Assembly: GCF_003369565.1 (NCBI RefSeq)
Contig: NZ_PIOD01000021.1
Coordinates: 35,481 to 99,480 of the forward strand
Source of the DNA: Oceanobacillus chungangensis
GTDB lineage: Bacteria > Bacillota > Bacilli > Bacillales > Amphibacillaceae
DNA: 64,000 nucleotides
Reading direction: 5' to 3'
Positions 17,067 through 24,862 of the stretch are shown one piece after another. The position numbers and the translations under genes were made by a program. Numbering within the stretch: the stretch's first letter is position 1; each line of letters opens with the position of its first letter. Under the pieces are notes generated by a model. It did no database searches. It was not told the origin of the DNA and worked only from the letters and a program-made list of their open reading frames with translations.

Positions 17067-17105
17067 TCCGATTGGGCTCGAACCAACGACCTCTACCCTG
17101 TCAAG
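17067..17105. repeat. Left attachment site (attL) with partial tRNA-Val copy
   Basis: These 39 bases (TCCGATTGGGCTCGAACCAA ... CCCTGTCAAG) are identical to 34292-34330 inside the intact tRNA-Val. Identity ends at the anticodon loop, the usual crossover site for tRNA-targeting integrases. Just outside, the left copy has GGAGTC on the minus strand where the intact tRNA has GGAATC. It represents the displaced original 3' end of the tRNA gene. Confidence 0.93.
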
Positions 17106-17218
17106 TCTGTACAGTTGCTTTTCTCAATTATGATTAATTTGCATAAAGCCTGATATAAAAGCATTTATGCAGGTTGTAAAATATTTAGAACGATTATTTT
17201 TGTAGTTCATTGTCCAAA

Positions 17219-17242
17219 TTGGTCAACAACTGGTCAACAAAA
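17219..17242. repeat. Candidate left arm-type integrase site
   Basis: TTGGTCAACAACTGGTCAAC followed by AAAA contains two copies of GGTCAACAA in tandem. A near-identical 24-base unit (3 mismatches) lies at 34194-34217, just inside the other end in the same orientation. Their placement fits arm-type binding sites for the integrase or excisionase. Confidence 0.6.
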
Positions 17243-17294
17243 GTCGTATTACCCTATCTGATATTTATCGGTGTTTTTTCGGTGGTTTAATTTC

Positions 17295-17600
17295 TCAGTT
17301 ATTTATCCAATCATCAATATGATCCAGATTAAATATCAGCACTCTGTTACTTATTCGTTTATGAGGTATTTGCTTTTCCCTGAGTAATTTATATATTGTG
17401 GTTTCACCTATCGGTGTACCAATGCTTTCTAAATACTCCACCAAGGCTTTTACACCTCTAATGTTTCGATTATTTTTTATAGCTTCTTTATCAATTACAT
17501 TTTTCTCTCCCATAGCTATTTGGGCAATGTATTCAATAGCATTTTTTATAGCTTCTTCTGATGGTTTGTTATCAATTGTTACTTTTATTAATTTCCCCAT
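17295..17600 (-). CDS. Excisionase-like helix-turn-helix protein
   Basis: 101 residues. The C-terminal half (GTPIGETTIYKLLREKQIPH, then KRISNRVLIFNLDHIDDWI) is the winged helix of the excisionase/MerR-like class, where a recognition helix is followed by a strand and a final DDW helix. The N-terminal half (PSEEAIKNAIEYIAQIAMGE) is an extra helical region similar in part to the 30-residue peptide at 24846-24938. AGGAGG lies upstream. It is the gene closest to the left end, so it may direct excision or control copy state. A second excisionase-like gene lies at 31099, and which one is the true Xis is unclear. Confidence 0.7.
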   Translation of the reverse strand: MGKLIKVTIDNKPSEEAIKNAIEYIAQIAMGEKNVIDKEAIKNNRNIRGVKALVEYLESIGTPIGETTIYKLLREKQIPHKRISNRVLIFNLDHIDDWINN

Positions 17601-17844
17601 TCTCCCTCAACCTCCTACGCAAAAACTCTTTCGTCAATTTTGATCTATCTTTTTTTGTTTATTATAAAAAACAGTAGTAGAACTATCCGGGAAATTCAAG
17701 TAGAACTCACTCGGAAATTACGAAGAAGTACCAAGTTATCCTAAAATAAGCGTAAAAATCACCGATAATCTCGTTATTTTTGTAAACTTCTCATTGACTG
17801 CTGCCAAAACTTCTACATAGATAGTTGGATGACTAAATCCGATT

Positions 17845-18042
17845 TTATTCACCGATATACTCAAACAATTTCTTTCTAGATATATGGTAAGTCCACACCG
17901 ATGACATTTTTACTGCTACACCGAAAGGAAGAATTTTTTGTTGCAATCCTAATCGGATGAATTGCTGTGACACCCCCATGAATTCTGAAGCTTCTTTAAC
18001 TGTAATTTTATTTACTCTTTTAATTTCATTTGATTTTTCCAT
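17845..18042 (-). CDS. Small helix-turn-helix DNA-binding protein
   Basis: 65 residues. KITVKEASEFMGVSQQFIRL and GLQQKILPFGVAVKM form a helix-turn-helix like those of phage and ICE regulators; the motif QKILPFGVAVKMSSVWTYHI also matches the tail of the protein at 31429-31797 (TELLPEGVAMKIDGDVYVGI), so the two are related. AAAGGAG precedes the ATG. It probably regulates element genes. Isolated between intergenic spaces of about 240 bases on either side. Confidence 0.65.
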   Translation of the reverse strand: MEKSNEIKRVNKITVKEASEFMGVSQQFIRLGLQQKILPFGVAVKMSSVWTYHISRKKLFEYIGE

Positions 18043-18220
18043 CCTTATCTCCTTTTTATCATTAAATTTTGTAATTCACTCCTAAAATCTAAGGAGTGAA
18101 CTAATTATTTTTTAAAAATGCTTTGTACGTCAAATTGTACGTCTTGAAGCAATTAAACCCTCAAGTAGATGTTTGTAATATTAGTCAGATTTAATTAGTT
18201 TGAAGTGTTTTCCTCAATAT

Positions 18221-18264
18221 AAAAAAGGACACCAAACAACGTTTATTGCGTCATTCAGTGTCCT
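18221..18264 (-). terminator. Intrinsic terminator of the FtsK-to-AbiC operon
   Basis: On the minus strand AGGACACTGAA pairs with the complementary TTTGGTGTCCT across a long loop, followed by six T residues, 18 bases after the AbiC-like gene stop. Confidence 0.75.
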
Positions 18265-18281
18265 CCAGATGGCTGGTAGAA

Positions 18282-19004
18282 CTATAAAGTTAGTAATTTA
18301 AAATGTTTCTCGTTAGCAAGGTGATGTGCTTTTAAGTGATCTTCAAAGAAATTATATTTAATGATTAATTTTTTGAACTTAGCTCCCTGCGAGCCTAATG
18401 AATTATAAAAAATCAATATTAATTCGCTTCTTGATAGCTGAGCTCTTAAAACACCTATATAATTTCTTTTCTCTTCTTCGGTTAAATCTGCTAAGTCAAT
18501 CAATTTTATTATTCTATACAAATTCATAAAATAATGGCCAAAAAAATCATAATATTTATCTAAAAATGTATTATAGGTTTCAATTACTTCTTTTTTTTCG
18601 TGGATATTTTCCATGGATTGACTTAAACGTATTGATAACCTTTGCAATGCGGTCTTTCCTTTAGTATCTTTTCCTATTTCGATGGAATTCACTACTTCTA
18701 AATTTAACAATATCATTTGAAAAAAAATATTCTCAAACCTTTGTAAAGTCATTGTTTTACTTTGTTCCATAAAAACATTTCTAGTTGCTTTTAATTCTTC
18801 TCTTTGTAAAGCCAATTCTTTTTGTTGCATAATGTTAGCCGATACTAATAATAGAAATGCTGCAGCAGATAAAAATGGGGTAGCAGCCTCTCCTAAATAT
18901 ACTGCAAATTTTTGTTCGATTAAAAAAGGAATAACAAATGCTGCAATTAACAAAATAGATCCCAATATCATAAAAGTATTTTGTAAATTTACTTTTTCTT
19001 TCAA
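18282..19004 (-). CDS. AbiC-like putative phage abortive infection protein
   Basis: 240 residues with two N-terminal membrane helices (about 9-30 and 38-58), then a coiled segment QQKELALQREELKATRNVF and a helical domain with FENIFFQMILLNLEVV, DFFGHYFMNLYRIIKLID and YIGVLRAQLSRSELILIFYN. This order and these motifs match the putative phage abortive infection (putAbiC) family. The start TTG at 19004 overlaps the stop of the preceding small gene (TTGA), so translation is coupled to it. Its place at the end of the FtsK operon suggests cargo that protects the host or the element against phage. Confidence 0.8.
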   Translation of the reverse strand: MKEKVNLQNTFMILGSILLIAAFVIPFLIEQKFAVYLGEAATPFLSAAAFLLLVSANIMQQKELALQREELKATRNVFMEQSKTMTLQRFENIFFQMILLNLEVVNSIEIGKDTKGKTALQRLSIRLSQSMENIHEKKEVIETYNTFLDKYYDFFGHYFMNLYRIIKLIDLADLTEEEKRNYIGVLRAQLSRSELILIFYNSLGSQGAKFKKLIIKYNFFEDHLKAHHLANEKHFKLLTL

Positions 19005-19144
19005 AATTCTTCTCCCTCTTCCTTCCGCATTCGTTTCACCTTTCCTTGATGTGTAACAATTCTATATTCACCAAATGGTGGTAACACCCTCAATTTAGCT
19101 ACACCATCGCAAATAACTATCACACAACTGGAAGGTATATCCAT
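19001..19144 (-). CDS. Small DUF3954-like protein
   Basis: A 47-residue protein (DIPSSCVIVICDGVAKLRVL, then PPFGEYRIVTHQGKVKRMRK). A short beta-rich unit with PPFGE and HQGKVKR resembles DUF3954, a family common in Bacillus phages and plasmids with no known function. It sits 12 bases after the replication-relaxation gene and its stop overlaps the TTG start of the AbiC-like gene, so it belongs to the same operon. It has no strong ribosome binding site of its own. Confidence 0.6.
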   Translation of the reverse strand: MDIPSSCVIVICDGVAKLRVLPPFGEYRIVTHQGKVKRMRKEEGEEF

Positions 19145-19156
19145 TATATCAATCTA

Positions 19157-19774
19157 TTATCCTATTTTAAACTTAATCTCATTTACCGGTTGTTTAGCCT
19201 GCTCCTTCTTCCTTACCTTGTTCATAAATTCATGTATAGAAGAAACTTGAAACACCGTCACATCTGAATTAATCTCATACCTGGTATCGCTCACCATAAT
19301 TATGAATGGGAACATGGTGAACTCATTAGAATACTTTAAGGCTTCATACCTCTTTATTTTCTGATCCATGACTTTCTGACTGTATAAATTACGTTGAACC
19401 TCTATATAAAACTGTTTACCCTTTATTGTCACGAGTATATCCGGTTCTGCTAATCCTTTTTTATATTTCGGTTCTACTATAAAAGAATCAATTTTGGTAT
19501 GTTGTTGTAACTGCTTATATATTTCTACGATTTTTAAAAAGTGAGGAATTTTAGTTGAGTTACGTTTCATATTGGATTGTATTGGAAAGTAAACATACGG
19601 ACTAAATGCTTTGCTAACATCGATTTGCTTATCACGTACCAATCGTTTTAATACAATATTGGCGCTTGTTATTGGACTTTTTAAATGCGAAAAATACAAA
19701 TCAGCTATATCATTTCTACTCATCACACGGAACCGATGCAAGTCATCAATTAGCTGTAGATCGCGTTTATTCAT
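19157..19774 (-). CDS. Replication-relaxation family protein
   Basis: About 205 residues. The N-terminal NKRDLQLIDDLHRFRVMSRN, then DIADLYFSHLKSPITSANIV, is the winged-helix start of the replication-relaxation (Replic_Relax) family of Firmicute plasmids and phages. The C-terminal half (KKGLAEPDILVTIKGKQFYI, then EVQRN) looks like a PD-(D/E)xK nuclease-like fold with Asp, Glu and the following polar residues in order. I start it at ATG 19774, which overlaps the end of the FtsK-like gene, with GGAG inside that gene. The family role in replication or mobilisation is poorly known. Confidence 0.75.
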   Translation of the reverse strand: MNKRDLQLIDDLHRFRVMSRNDIADLYFSHLKSPITSANIVLKRLVRDKQIDVSKAFSPYVYFPIQSNMKRNSTKIPHFLKIVEIYKQLQQHTKIDSFIVEPKYKKGLAEPDILVTIKGKQFYIEVQRNLYSQKVMDQKIKRYEALKYSNEFTMFPFIIMVSDTRYEINSDVTVFQVSSIHEFMNKVRKKEQAKQPVNEIKFKIG

Positions 19775-20957
19775 TTTTAAACAACTCCAATACTTTATTG
19801 TAGTCGTCTTGTTCTGGCACTGGTTCAATTACTTTGGCAACCTTAAAAGGCTCTAATAGCTTTTTAGCTTTCTTGTTTTCAAGTAATGGGCATTGTATTT
19901 CTTGAAGGGAAGAATTTGTTTTTAATATCATTCTTCCGGGAGTAGTTAGCTTTTCGCTCCCAGGTGTACCTATTATTTTAGCATTGATTGCATCAGCAGT
20001 TATAAAACCCATTCTAACTGTTAAATTCACCTTCAATTTACCATCTAGAAGCTTGCTGTCAGGTCTTTGCATAGATAGTATAATAAATACACCTAGCGAC
20101 CTTCCTATTGACGATATTTCCTCTAATATATCCATGATATCTGTTTCTTTTTTCAACAGAACAACCTCATCAATACAAACAATAATGTATGGCAATTTCT
20201 CTTTCAATTCATCAATAGAGTTAACTTCTGCTGCATCTAATTTATCTCCCCTTTTAGTCATCTCTTTCTTTACTTTATTGAGTACAGGTCTTAATGTATC
20301 AGCAGAATAATAAACGCCCTCAACGTGCTCAATTCGCTTAAACAAGTGGAACTCGGAACGCTTTAAATCACCTAAGATTAATTGTATTTCGCTTGGATTT
20401 TTTTGTTTAATTAATGTGGTTAGAATTACCCTTATCGCACTAGATTTCCCACTACCTGTTTCCCCAGCAATAAGAACATGAGGGTTTTTTACTAGGTCAA
20501 ACGAAAATATATCACCCTCTAAAGATCGCCCACAAACAATTGGAATCTTTCCTTCCAAGTCTTCAGTCACATCATCATAATTATATTTAAATTTGTGTAG
20601 TCCTCTAGGATATACTTTTAATACCCCTCTCCTTTCATTCATATCTAAATTAATAAACATTCCAAAGTGTTGTTTAAATACGTATGAACGTTTTTCAAAC
20701 TCTTCGCAACTTAATCCCTTTGGAACATTGAAAACGAATGTAAGCCTATTATTTTTCGTCTCAAATTTCAATATTGTTGGGTATACTTTCATTCCATTAT
20801 TCTCGTGATAAAATTTACCGTTCACAAAGGACTTATGCAGGATTTCCTTCAGTTTCTTTTCGTTGTATTTGTTCTTTAAAAACACACTTTCAAATGCAGG
20901 ATAAGACAAGCCCGCAACCGAAGCACCAACCATGGACCAACCAATTAGTGTTAACAT
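19767..20957 (-). CDS. FtsK/TraB-like DNA translocase
   Basis: 396 residues with a short hydrophobic N-terminus (GWSMVGASVAGLSYPAF, one possible membrane helix) and an FtsK/SpoIIIE-type ATPase. Walker A is LIAGETGSGKSS, Walker B is YIIVCIDEVVLL, followed by the sensor-like GVFIILSMQRPDSKLLDG. The short N-terminus and lack of a gamma domain separate it from chromosomal FtsK. Relatives are carried by Firmicute ICEs, plasmids and phages; actinomycete TraB moves double-stranded DNA between cells. First gene of an operon with the replication-relaxation gene. AAAGGAG precedes the ATG. Confidence 0.88.
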   Translation of the reverse strand: MLTLIGWSMVGASVAGLSYPAFESVFLKNKYNEKKLKEILHKSFVNGKFYHENNGMKVYPTILKFETKNNRLTFVFNVPKGLSCEEFEKRSYVFKQHFGMFINLDMNERRGVLKVYPRGLHKFKYNYDDVTEDLEGKIPIVCGRSLEGDIFSFDLVKNPHVLIAGETGSGKSSAIRVILTTLIKQKNPSEIQLILGDLKRSEFHLFKRIEHVEGVYYSADTLRPVLNKVKKEMTKRGDKLDAAEVNSIDELKEKLPYIIVCIDEVVLLKKETDIMDILEEISSIGRSLGVFIILSMQRPDSKLLDGKLKVNLTVRMGFITADAINAKIIGTPGSEKLTTPGRMILKTNSSLQEIQCPLLENKKAKKLLEPFKVAKVIEPVPEQDDYNKVLELFKNE

Positions 20958-21104
20958 GTTATCTCTCCTTTATACTTGATTTGTGCAACTTAATTATCTG
21001 AACATTTAGCATTGCCCCCTCGCGCTCCCCCTCAACCCGCTCCTCTTCGTTCCGCTTTAAACAGATTTGTTTTTCTAATTGTCCCATACCTTAATAGATC
21101 AATT

Positions 21105-21163
21105 ACATTTGTACAGATACATTTGTAATTACTTTTGCAGCTGCATTTGTAGGTGCTTTTGTA
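21105..21163. repeat. Array of five 9-base operator-like repeats
   Basis: Five copies of the pattern (A/G)C(A/T)TTTG(T/C)A start at 21105, 21119, 21131, 21143 and 21155, that is at spacings of 14, 12, 12 and 12 bases. They lie between the divergent FtsK-like operon (minus) and the XRE regulator (plus). Regular spacing near one helical turn suggests cooperative binding of the XRE protein, or iterons of a plasmid-type origin. Confidence 0.7.
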
Positions 21164-21269
21164 TATCTTATGCAGCACCGCTTGTCCAACTTTCCCAAAA
21201 ATTTGTGAAAGATTCGTATATAATTGTGAAAGAGTGGTAAGACTGTTTAAAAAAAAGGAGTGCTGCATA

Positions 21270-21494
21270 ATGTTTGGAGTGGGTAAGAAACGATCTAATT
21301 TAGGGAAGTGGTTAGATAGAAATGGTTATTCCCAGGAGGATTTAGTTAATGCTTCAGGAGTGAGTAGAAATACAATAAGTAAAGCTTGCACTGATCCAGA
21401 TTATGAACCCAGCACAAAGGTAATGAAAAAGATATTAAAAGCTGTTAGAAAAATAGATCCCAATATAAGCATGGATGACTTTTGGGATATATGA
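21270..21494 (+). CDS. XRE-family regulator of the FtsK module
   Basis: 74 residues, essentially one helix-turn-helix: GKKRSNLGKWLDRNGYSQED, then LVNASGVSRNTISKACTDPD, and a tail ending MDDFWDI. I recall close relatives beside FtsK/replication-relaxation genes on Bacillus plasmids. AAAAGGAG is well placed before ATG 21270. It is divergent from the FtsK-like operon with the 12-base repeat array between them, so it is the likely autoregulatory repressor acting there. Confidence 0.85.
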   Translation: MFGVGKKRSNLGKWLDRNGYSQEDLVNASGVSRNTISKACTDPDYEPSTKVMKKILKAVRKIDPNISMDDFWDI

Positions 21495-21610
21495 TAAATC
21501 ACAGAGTGCCCACTTACACACCTTCGTGTTTATGGGTATATTACATCCGGTAAACCGGATAACCTACGGAATAAAAATAGGGTCATATATGGTAAAGTGA
21601 GGTAAGGATT

Positions 21611-22027
21611 ATGGATATAAAAATTATTGAGTATATTGTTTTCTTTTCAATGGCAATCATAACTATAATTTTAGCTATCCGCTTTAAACCAACACCACAA
21701 GAGGAAACGACTTATGTCCCTGACTATTGGAGATGTGAATCACCTATAGAAAGAAGAGTATACCAAGGATTAGTACAACACGGTTTATATCCCGTTCCGC
21801 AATATAAACAAGGCAGATATAGGATTGATCTAGCTTTCCCTGGTTCGCTGCTTGCTATTGAGTGTGATGGTAAGGCTTATCATTCATCACCAGAACAAAA
21901 GGCACATGACAGAAAAAAGGATAGGTTTTTAAGAAGTAAAGGCTGGACTGTCTTACGGTTTACCGGAACGAAAATACACAGGGATTTGCCAGGGGTGGTT
22001 AGTAAAATAAAGGATAATCTAAATTAA
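21611..22027 (+). CDS. Membrane-anchored DUF559 nuclease-like protein
   Basis: 138 residues. One N-terminal membrane helix (EYIVFFSMAIITIILAI) is followed by a DUF559/Vsr-like PD-(D/E)xK domain: CESPIERRVYQGLVQHGLYP, YRIDLAFPGSLLAIECDGKA (catalytic Asp and ECDGK), HDRKKDRFLRSKGWTVLRF. The catalytic pattern E...D...ExDxK looks intact. GAGGTAAG precedes the ATG. DUF559 proteins are usually soluble, so the membrane anchor is unusual and would place the nuclease at the inner face of the membrane, where it could meet incoming DNA. It follows the XRE regulator and may share its transcript. Confidence 0.78.
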   Translation: MDIKIIEYIVFFSMAIITIILAIRFKPTPQEETTYVPDYWRCESPIERRVYQGLVQHGLYPVPQYKQGRYRIDLAFPGSLLAIECDGKAYHSSPEQKAHDRKKDRFLRSKGWTVLRFTGTKIHRDLPGVVSKIKDNLN

Positions 22028-22056
22028 ACTAAAAAAGCACCACAATGGGTACCTTT

Positions 22057-22449
22057 TTAAAAGGAATATCTATTTTCAATCTCTTCCTGTGTATAGTTTT
22101 TATAATATCTTTTGTTACTTTCATGAACAGTTCTTTCGTATTTAGTCATATAAGTGGGAGTTTTATCATGGGAAACTCTACCAACATCTGAATAATCGTT
22201 AATATCTTCTTCATTTTCTTCAGCAATTTTCTTAAATAGTTCACTTTTTAATCCAAAACGCTCATAATCTCTTATTACTTCTTGAAGTTTACCTACTAAA
22301 GCTCTAGCTGGTAGTCCAACATGGTAACTTAATCGAGTAGTTTCAGGTTCATAAAACTCCTTTGTTGTACCAATTATTTCCCATCCTTCTGACAAATATT
22401 TATGAATATCTTCTGAATTTACGTAATCAGCCCTCACATATTCTTTCAT
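22057..22449 (-). CDS. Unrecognised soluble protein
   Basis: 130 residues from ATG 22449 (AAAGGAG 9 bases upstream). The N-terminus KEYVRADYVNSEDIHKYLSE, GWEIIGTTKEFYEPETT resembles small proteins with a DUF1737-like fold, where a conserved Gly-Trp follows a helix, but this is weak. The middle LPARALVGKLQEVIRDYERF is helical and the tail is basic and Tyr-rich. No membrane segment. It stands alone between cargo genes of the element, converging on the DUF559 gene. Confidence 0.5.
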   Translation of the reverse strand: MKEYVRADYVNSEDIHKYLSEGWEIIGTTKEFYEPETTRLSYHVGLPARALVGKLQEVIRDYERFGLKSELFKKIAEENEEDINDYSDVGRVSHDKTPTYMTKYERTVHESNKRYYKNYTQEEIENRYSF

Positions 22450-22537
22450 CAAAACAGTCTCCTTTTTTTAAAAGTATATATATATATATAATTACTATTC
22501 AACAAAGATGGACTATTTTCCTTCATGATCAACATAG

Positions 22538-22562
22538 AAAAGACCTCAAGGTGAGGCCTTTA
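22538..22562 (-). terminator. Intrinsic terminator after the membrane protein gene
   Basis: On the minus strand GGCCTCACCTTGAGGTC forms a 7-base-pair stem with a short loop followed by TTTTC, overlapping the last codons of the gene at 22560-23012. Confidence 0.6.
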
Positions 22563-23012
22563 AAGATTTTTTCTTACTTTTTTTATAATTGATGCTAAAT
22601 TAAAAATTGCTTTGATAAAGAAAGCAACTCCCAGTAATATAGCTATTTGTTCAATAATAAGTACATATTTATTATTATCCATGTTTTCTAGGAATAAAGC
22701 AGCAAGCCCAGATATAGCAGATGCAATAAAAAAAACTAGACCAAAATAAATTGTGTTGTAGTACTCGTCCATATAACCAGCTCTATCTGAATTGGCAATT
22801 TTAGTGTTGCCTAAGAAACCAACAATCACTCCGAGAGTTGTGAAAAGAAAGCCAATAAAAATAGAGTTTATTGTTAGAATATCAATATGTTTTATATTTT
22901 TCATTGTATCTTCATTTATCATATCATTCAACAAAGCCAATATAATTAAGATAACAAGGATTATTAATAGAAATAAATTGCGGGTATTTCGACGAACAAA
23001 ACGACGAATCAT
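22560..23012 (-). CDS. Four-helix membrane protein, second gene of a two-gene unit
   Basis: 150 residues with a basic N-terminus (IRRFVRRNTRN) and four hydrophobic helices (about 8-25, 40-62, 82-104, 114-136), ending in a basic tail. I start at ATG 23012 with GGAGAGGG upstream inside the previous gene; an ATG at 23030 directly after that gene's stop is also possible. The two genes are therefore translationally coupled and probably work together. I do not recognise the family. A small multi-helix membrane protein coupled to a large soluble partner recalls two-gene defence systems in which the membrane protein is the effector or sensor, which is inference. Confidence 0.65.
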   Translation of the reverse strand: MIRRFVRRNTRNLFLLIILVILIILALLNDMINEDTMKNIKHIDILTINSIFIGFLFTTLGVIVGFLGNTKIANSDRAGYMDEYYNTIYFGLVFFIASAISGLAALFLENMDNNKYVLIIEQIAILLGVAFFIKAIFNLASIIKKVRKNL

Positions 23013-23026
23013 TTTACCCTCTCCAT

Positions 23027-23980
23027 TCAATACTTTTGCTTACAAAACCTTAATACTTCACTTTTATTTTTATTATACACCTTCACCATTTTTTCATAAA
23101 TATCTTGTTTTATTAGTTTCATATCCTGAATATCTTCATTAAATTCAAAATTAACTTTTTTCGTTAAAGGATTGTTTATCAAACTATGTTCTTGTGTATA
23201 CTCGTCATCATTCTTTGCTCTAACTTTAATCTTTGAACCAAACTCTGTGATTTTCCTGATGGCCTGACTAAACATCCCTTTATCGGGGAAGGTATCCTTA
23301 TTACGCTCTGCAACTAATTTTACAGTGATCTCAACATTTTTGAGGTTTTCAATGCTCTCATAAGTACTTCGGTCTAATCCAGTTACTTCTTCATTCCACA
23401 ACCTTGAGTCCGATGGCGGTAGGGTTGTTTTATAAGTTATGGTACCAATTGAATCTTTCTGACTTAAAAAAGGTATTGCATCTTCAACGCTAACTGCAGC
23501 TATTTCCCCAAATAAACTGTCGTCCTTATATAAATTAGTGAACAGTTCTCCCAGCTTAAGTATTGATGGAGCGGATTGTTCAAACAGATATGATACAATT
23601 AATGTTTCCCTATCAATAAGCAAGTATGTAAATACCTCAAAAATTTGGTCTTTTTTCACATCAATTGGTTTAGAAATCAAAGTTTTACCTTCCCTTATAT
23701 GAAAAGCCCTTACATCTTTTTCTTTTCCCAGACGACCAAAAATATACTCATCATTATGTTCTATAACTTCTAATGTTGTGTAATCCGGATCATACTCTTG
23801 TTGTATTCTTATGCAGTTATTATTAAGTTTATTATTGATAATTTCTTCAAATAAGTTATTTACTTGTTTAATTTCAAGATCATCAAATTGTTGCTCACTT
23901 GCTGTACCGGCTTTTTTTACAAGTGTCCTTTTAAGTACACTAAGTTGATGGAAATGTAATTTCTTAAATGTTTTAGCCAA
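23027..23980 (-). CDS. Large soluble protein, first gene of a two-gene unit
   Basis: 317 residues from a TTG at 23980 with AGGGGGG upstream. No membrane segment. Visible blocks are EYIFGRLGKEKDVRAFHIRE, IFEVFTYLLIDRETLIVSYL, FEQSAPSILKLGELFTNLYK and a basic Lys-rich C-terminus ending KSEVLRFCKQKY. I do not recognise the family. Its stop TGA overlaps the possible first ATG of the membrane protein gene. The position among AbiC-like, DUF559 and ADP-ribosyltransferase-like genes suggests defence or entry exclusion. A distant relation to KwaB of the Kiwa system is worth testing on size and partner type alone. Confidence 0.65.
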   Translation of the reverse strand: MAKTFKKLHFHQLSVLKRTLVKKAGTASEQQFDDLEIKQVNNLFEEIINNKLNNNCIRIQQEYDPDYTTLEVIEHNDEYIFGRLGKEKDVRAFHIREGKTLISKPIDVKKDQIFEVFTYLLIDRETLIVSYLFEQSAPSILKLGELFTNLYKDDSLFGEIAAVSVEDAIPFLSQKDSIGTITYKTTLPPSDSRLWNEEVTGLDRSTYESIENLKNVEITVKLVAERNKDTFPDKGMFSQAIRKITEFGSKIKVRAKNDDEYTQEHSLINNPLTKKVNFEFNEDIQDMKLIKQDIYEKMVKVYNKNKSEVLRFCKQKY

Positions 23981-24199
23981 TTATAAAATCCCCCCTATTT
24001 ATCTACAGTACTAAATTCGACAAATAGGGACTATTTTCCTTCTTTACCAGCCATTAATTTCATCAATCTACAAAGGCAATGGTGATACCCTTGGCAAGTA
24101 ACTTCACGAAAAAAATTTCTCAGGAAGACCGGGCAGATGGCTCGACAAACCGCACTAAAGGTAGTTTTAGTTCACAATAGTGGGCATACTCAGAGTTTT

Positions 24200-24862
24200 T
24201 CACATTAAAGTTACTTCTTTCAATTCTTCTATGTCATTATGGTTAACTACATACTCCTTACCGTATGAAAGTTGCTCATACGATAAATTAACTATTGAAC
24301 CCTCAACAATTGCTAATATGCTTTCAGGGTAGAATGTTGTTTTATAAACCGTTCTAGGTCCCAGTAGATCATGGTTACGATCCTGAAAGACAAGAGCCAT
24401 ATTAATATCATCAGTCCAGGACATACCCCTAGCAAAATATGGTTCGGCTGCTCTATACAATATGATCGGCTTTTCTGGTCTCATTTTATCTTTATTAGAT
24501 ATGAATCCCAACTCATTAAAATAAGGTAGCCACCAATCAAAACCGTATAGATTGCCGTCACCCTTCGCTCCCCAAACATAGATTAGGTAAAATTCCTTTT
24601 CGTCCCGTGTGAAGGTATTCCACCATTTTTCTAAGAAGTACTGCTTATCAAAGTAAAAAGCATTTTTAAGCGCATATTCTGGGTTATCTGATTTCTCGCA
24701 GGCTTCCCTGGTTCTAGCGACCTTTCTCCAAAGTAAGCTTTCTTGAAGAATCTCAGTACCATCATCTTTAAGACCATTTATCATTTTAAACTTGCTCCAG
24801 AAAATTTTCATTTTATGCTTTTCGTACCATTCTTCATAAGTGAGATTACTTTTCATATACAT
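24200..24862 (-). CDS. Possible ADP-ribosyltransferase-like protein
   Basis: About 220 residues. The C-terminal half reads IILYRAAEPYFARGMSWTDD then INMALVFQDR and VYKTTFYPESILAIVE, ending SYGKEYVVNHNDIEEL. This order (Arg in LYRA, a Ser in GMSWTDD, an Ala-rich helix, and a late Glu in KEYVV) fits the R-S-E pattern of ADP-ribosyltransferase-fold proteins in phages. The N-terminal half (EEWYEKHKMKIFWSKF, WGAKGDGNLYGFDWWLPYF) is rich in Trp and Tyr and helical. If the fold is right it would be a toxin or a modifier of host or phage proteins. It overlaps the tiny gene upstream. Confidence 0.5.
   Translation of the reverse strand: MYMKSNLTYEEWYEKHKMKIFWSKFKMINGLKDDGTEILQESLLWRKVARTREACEKSDNPEYALKNAFYFDKQYFLEKWWNTFTRDEKEFYLIYVWGAKGDGNLYGFDWWLPYFNELGFISNKDKMRPEKPIILYRAAEPYFARGMSWTDDINMALVFQDRNHDLLGPRTVYKTTFYPESILAIVEGSIVNLSYEQLSYGKEYVVNHNDIEELKEVTLM

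Noticed and set aside
21032..21268. A 78-codon frame with repeated YKC-type residues
   Set aside because: The repeats come from the 12-base operator array; it lies in the divergent promoter region and lacks a convincing start.
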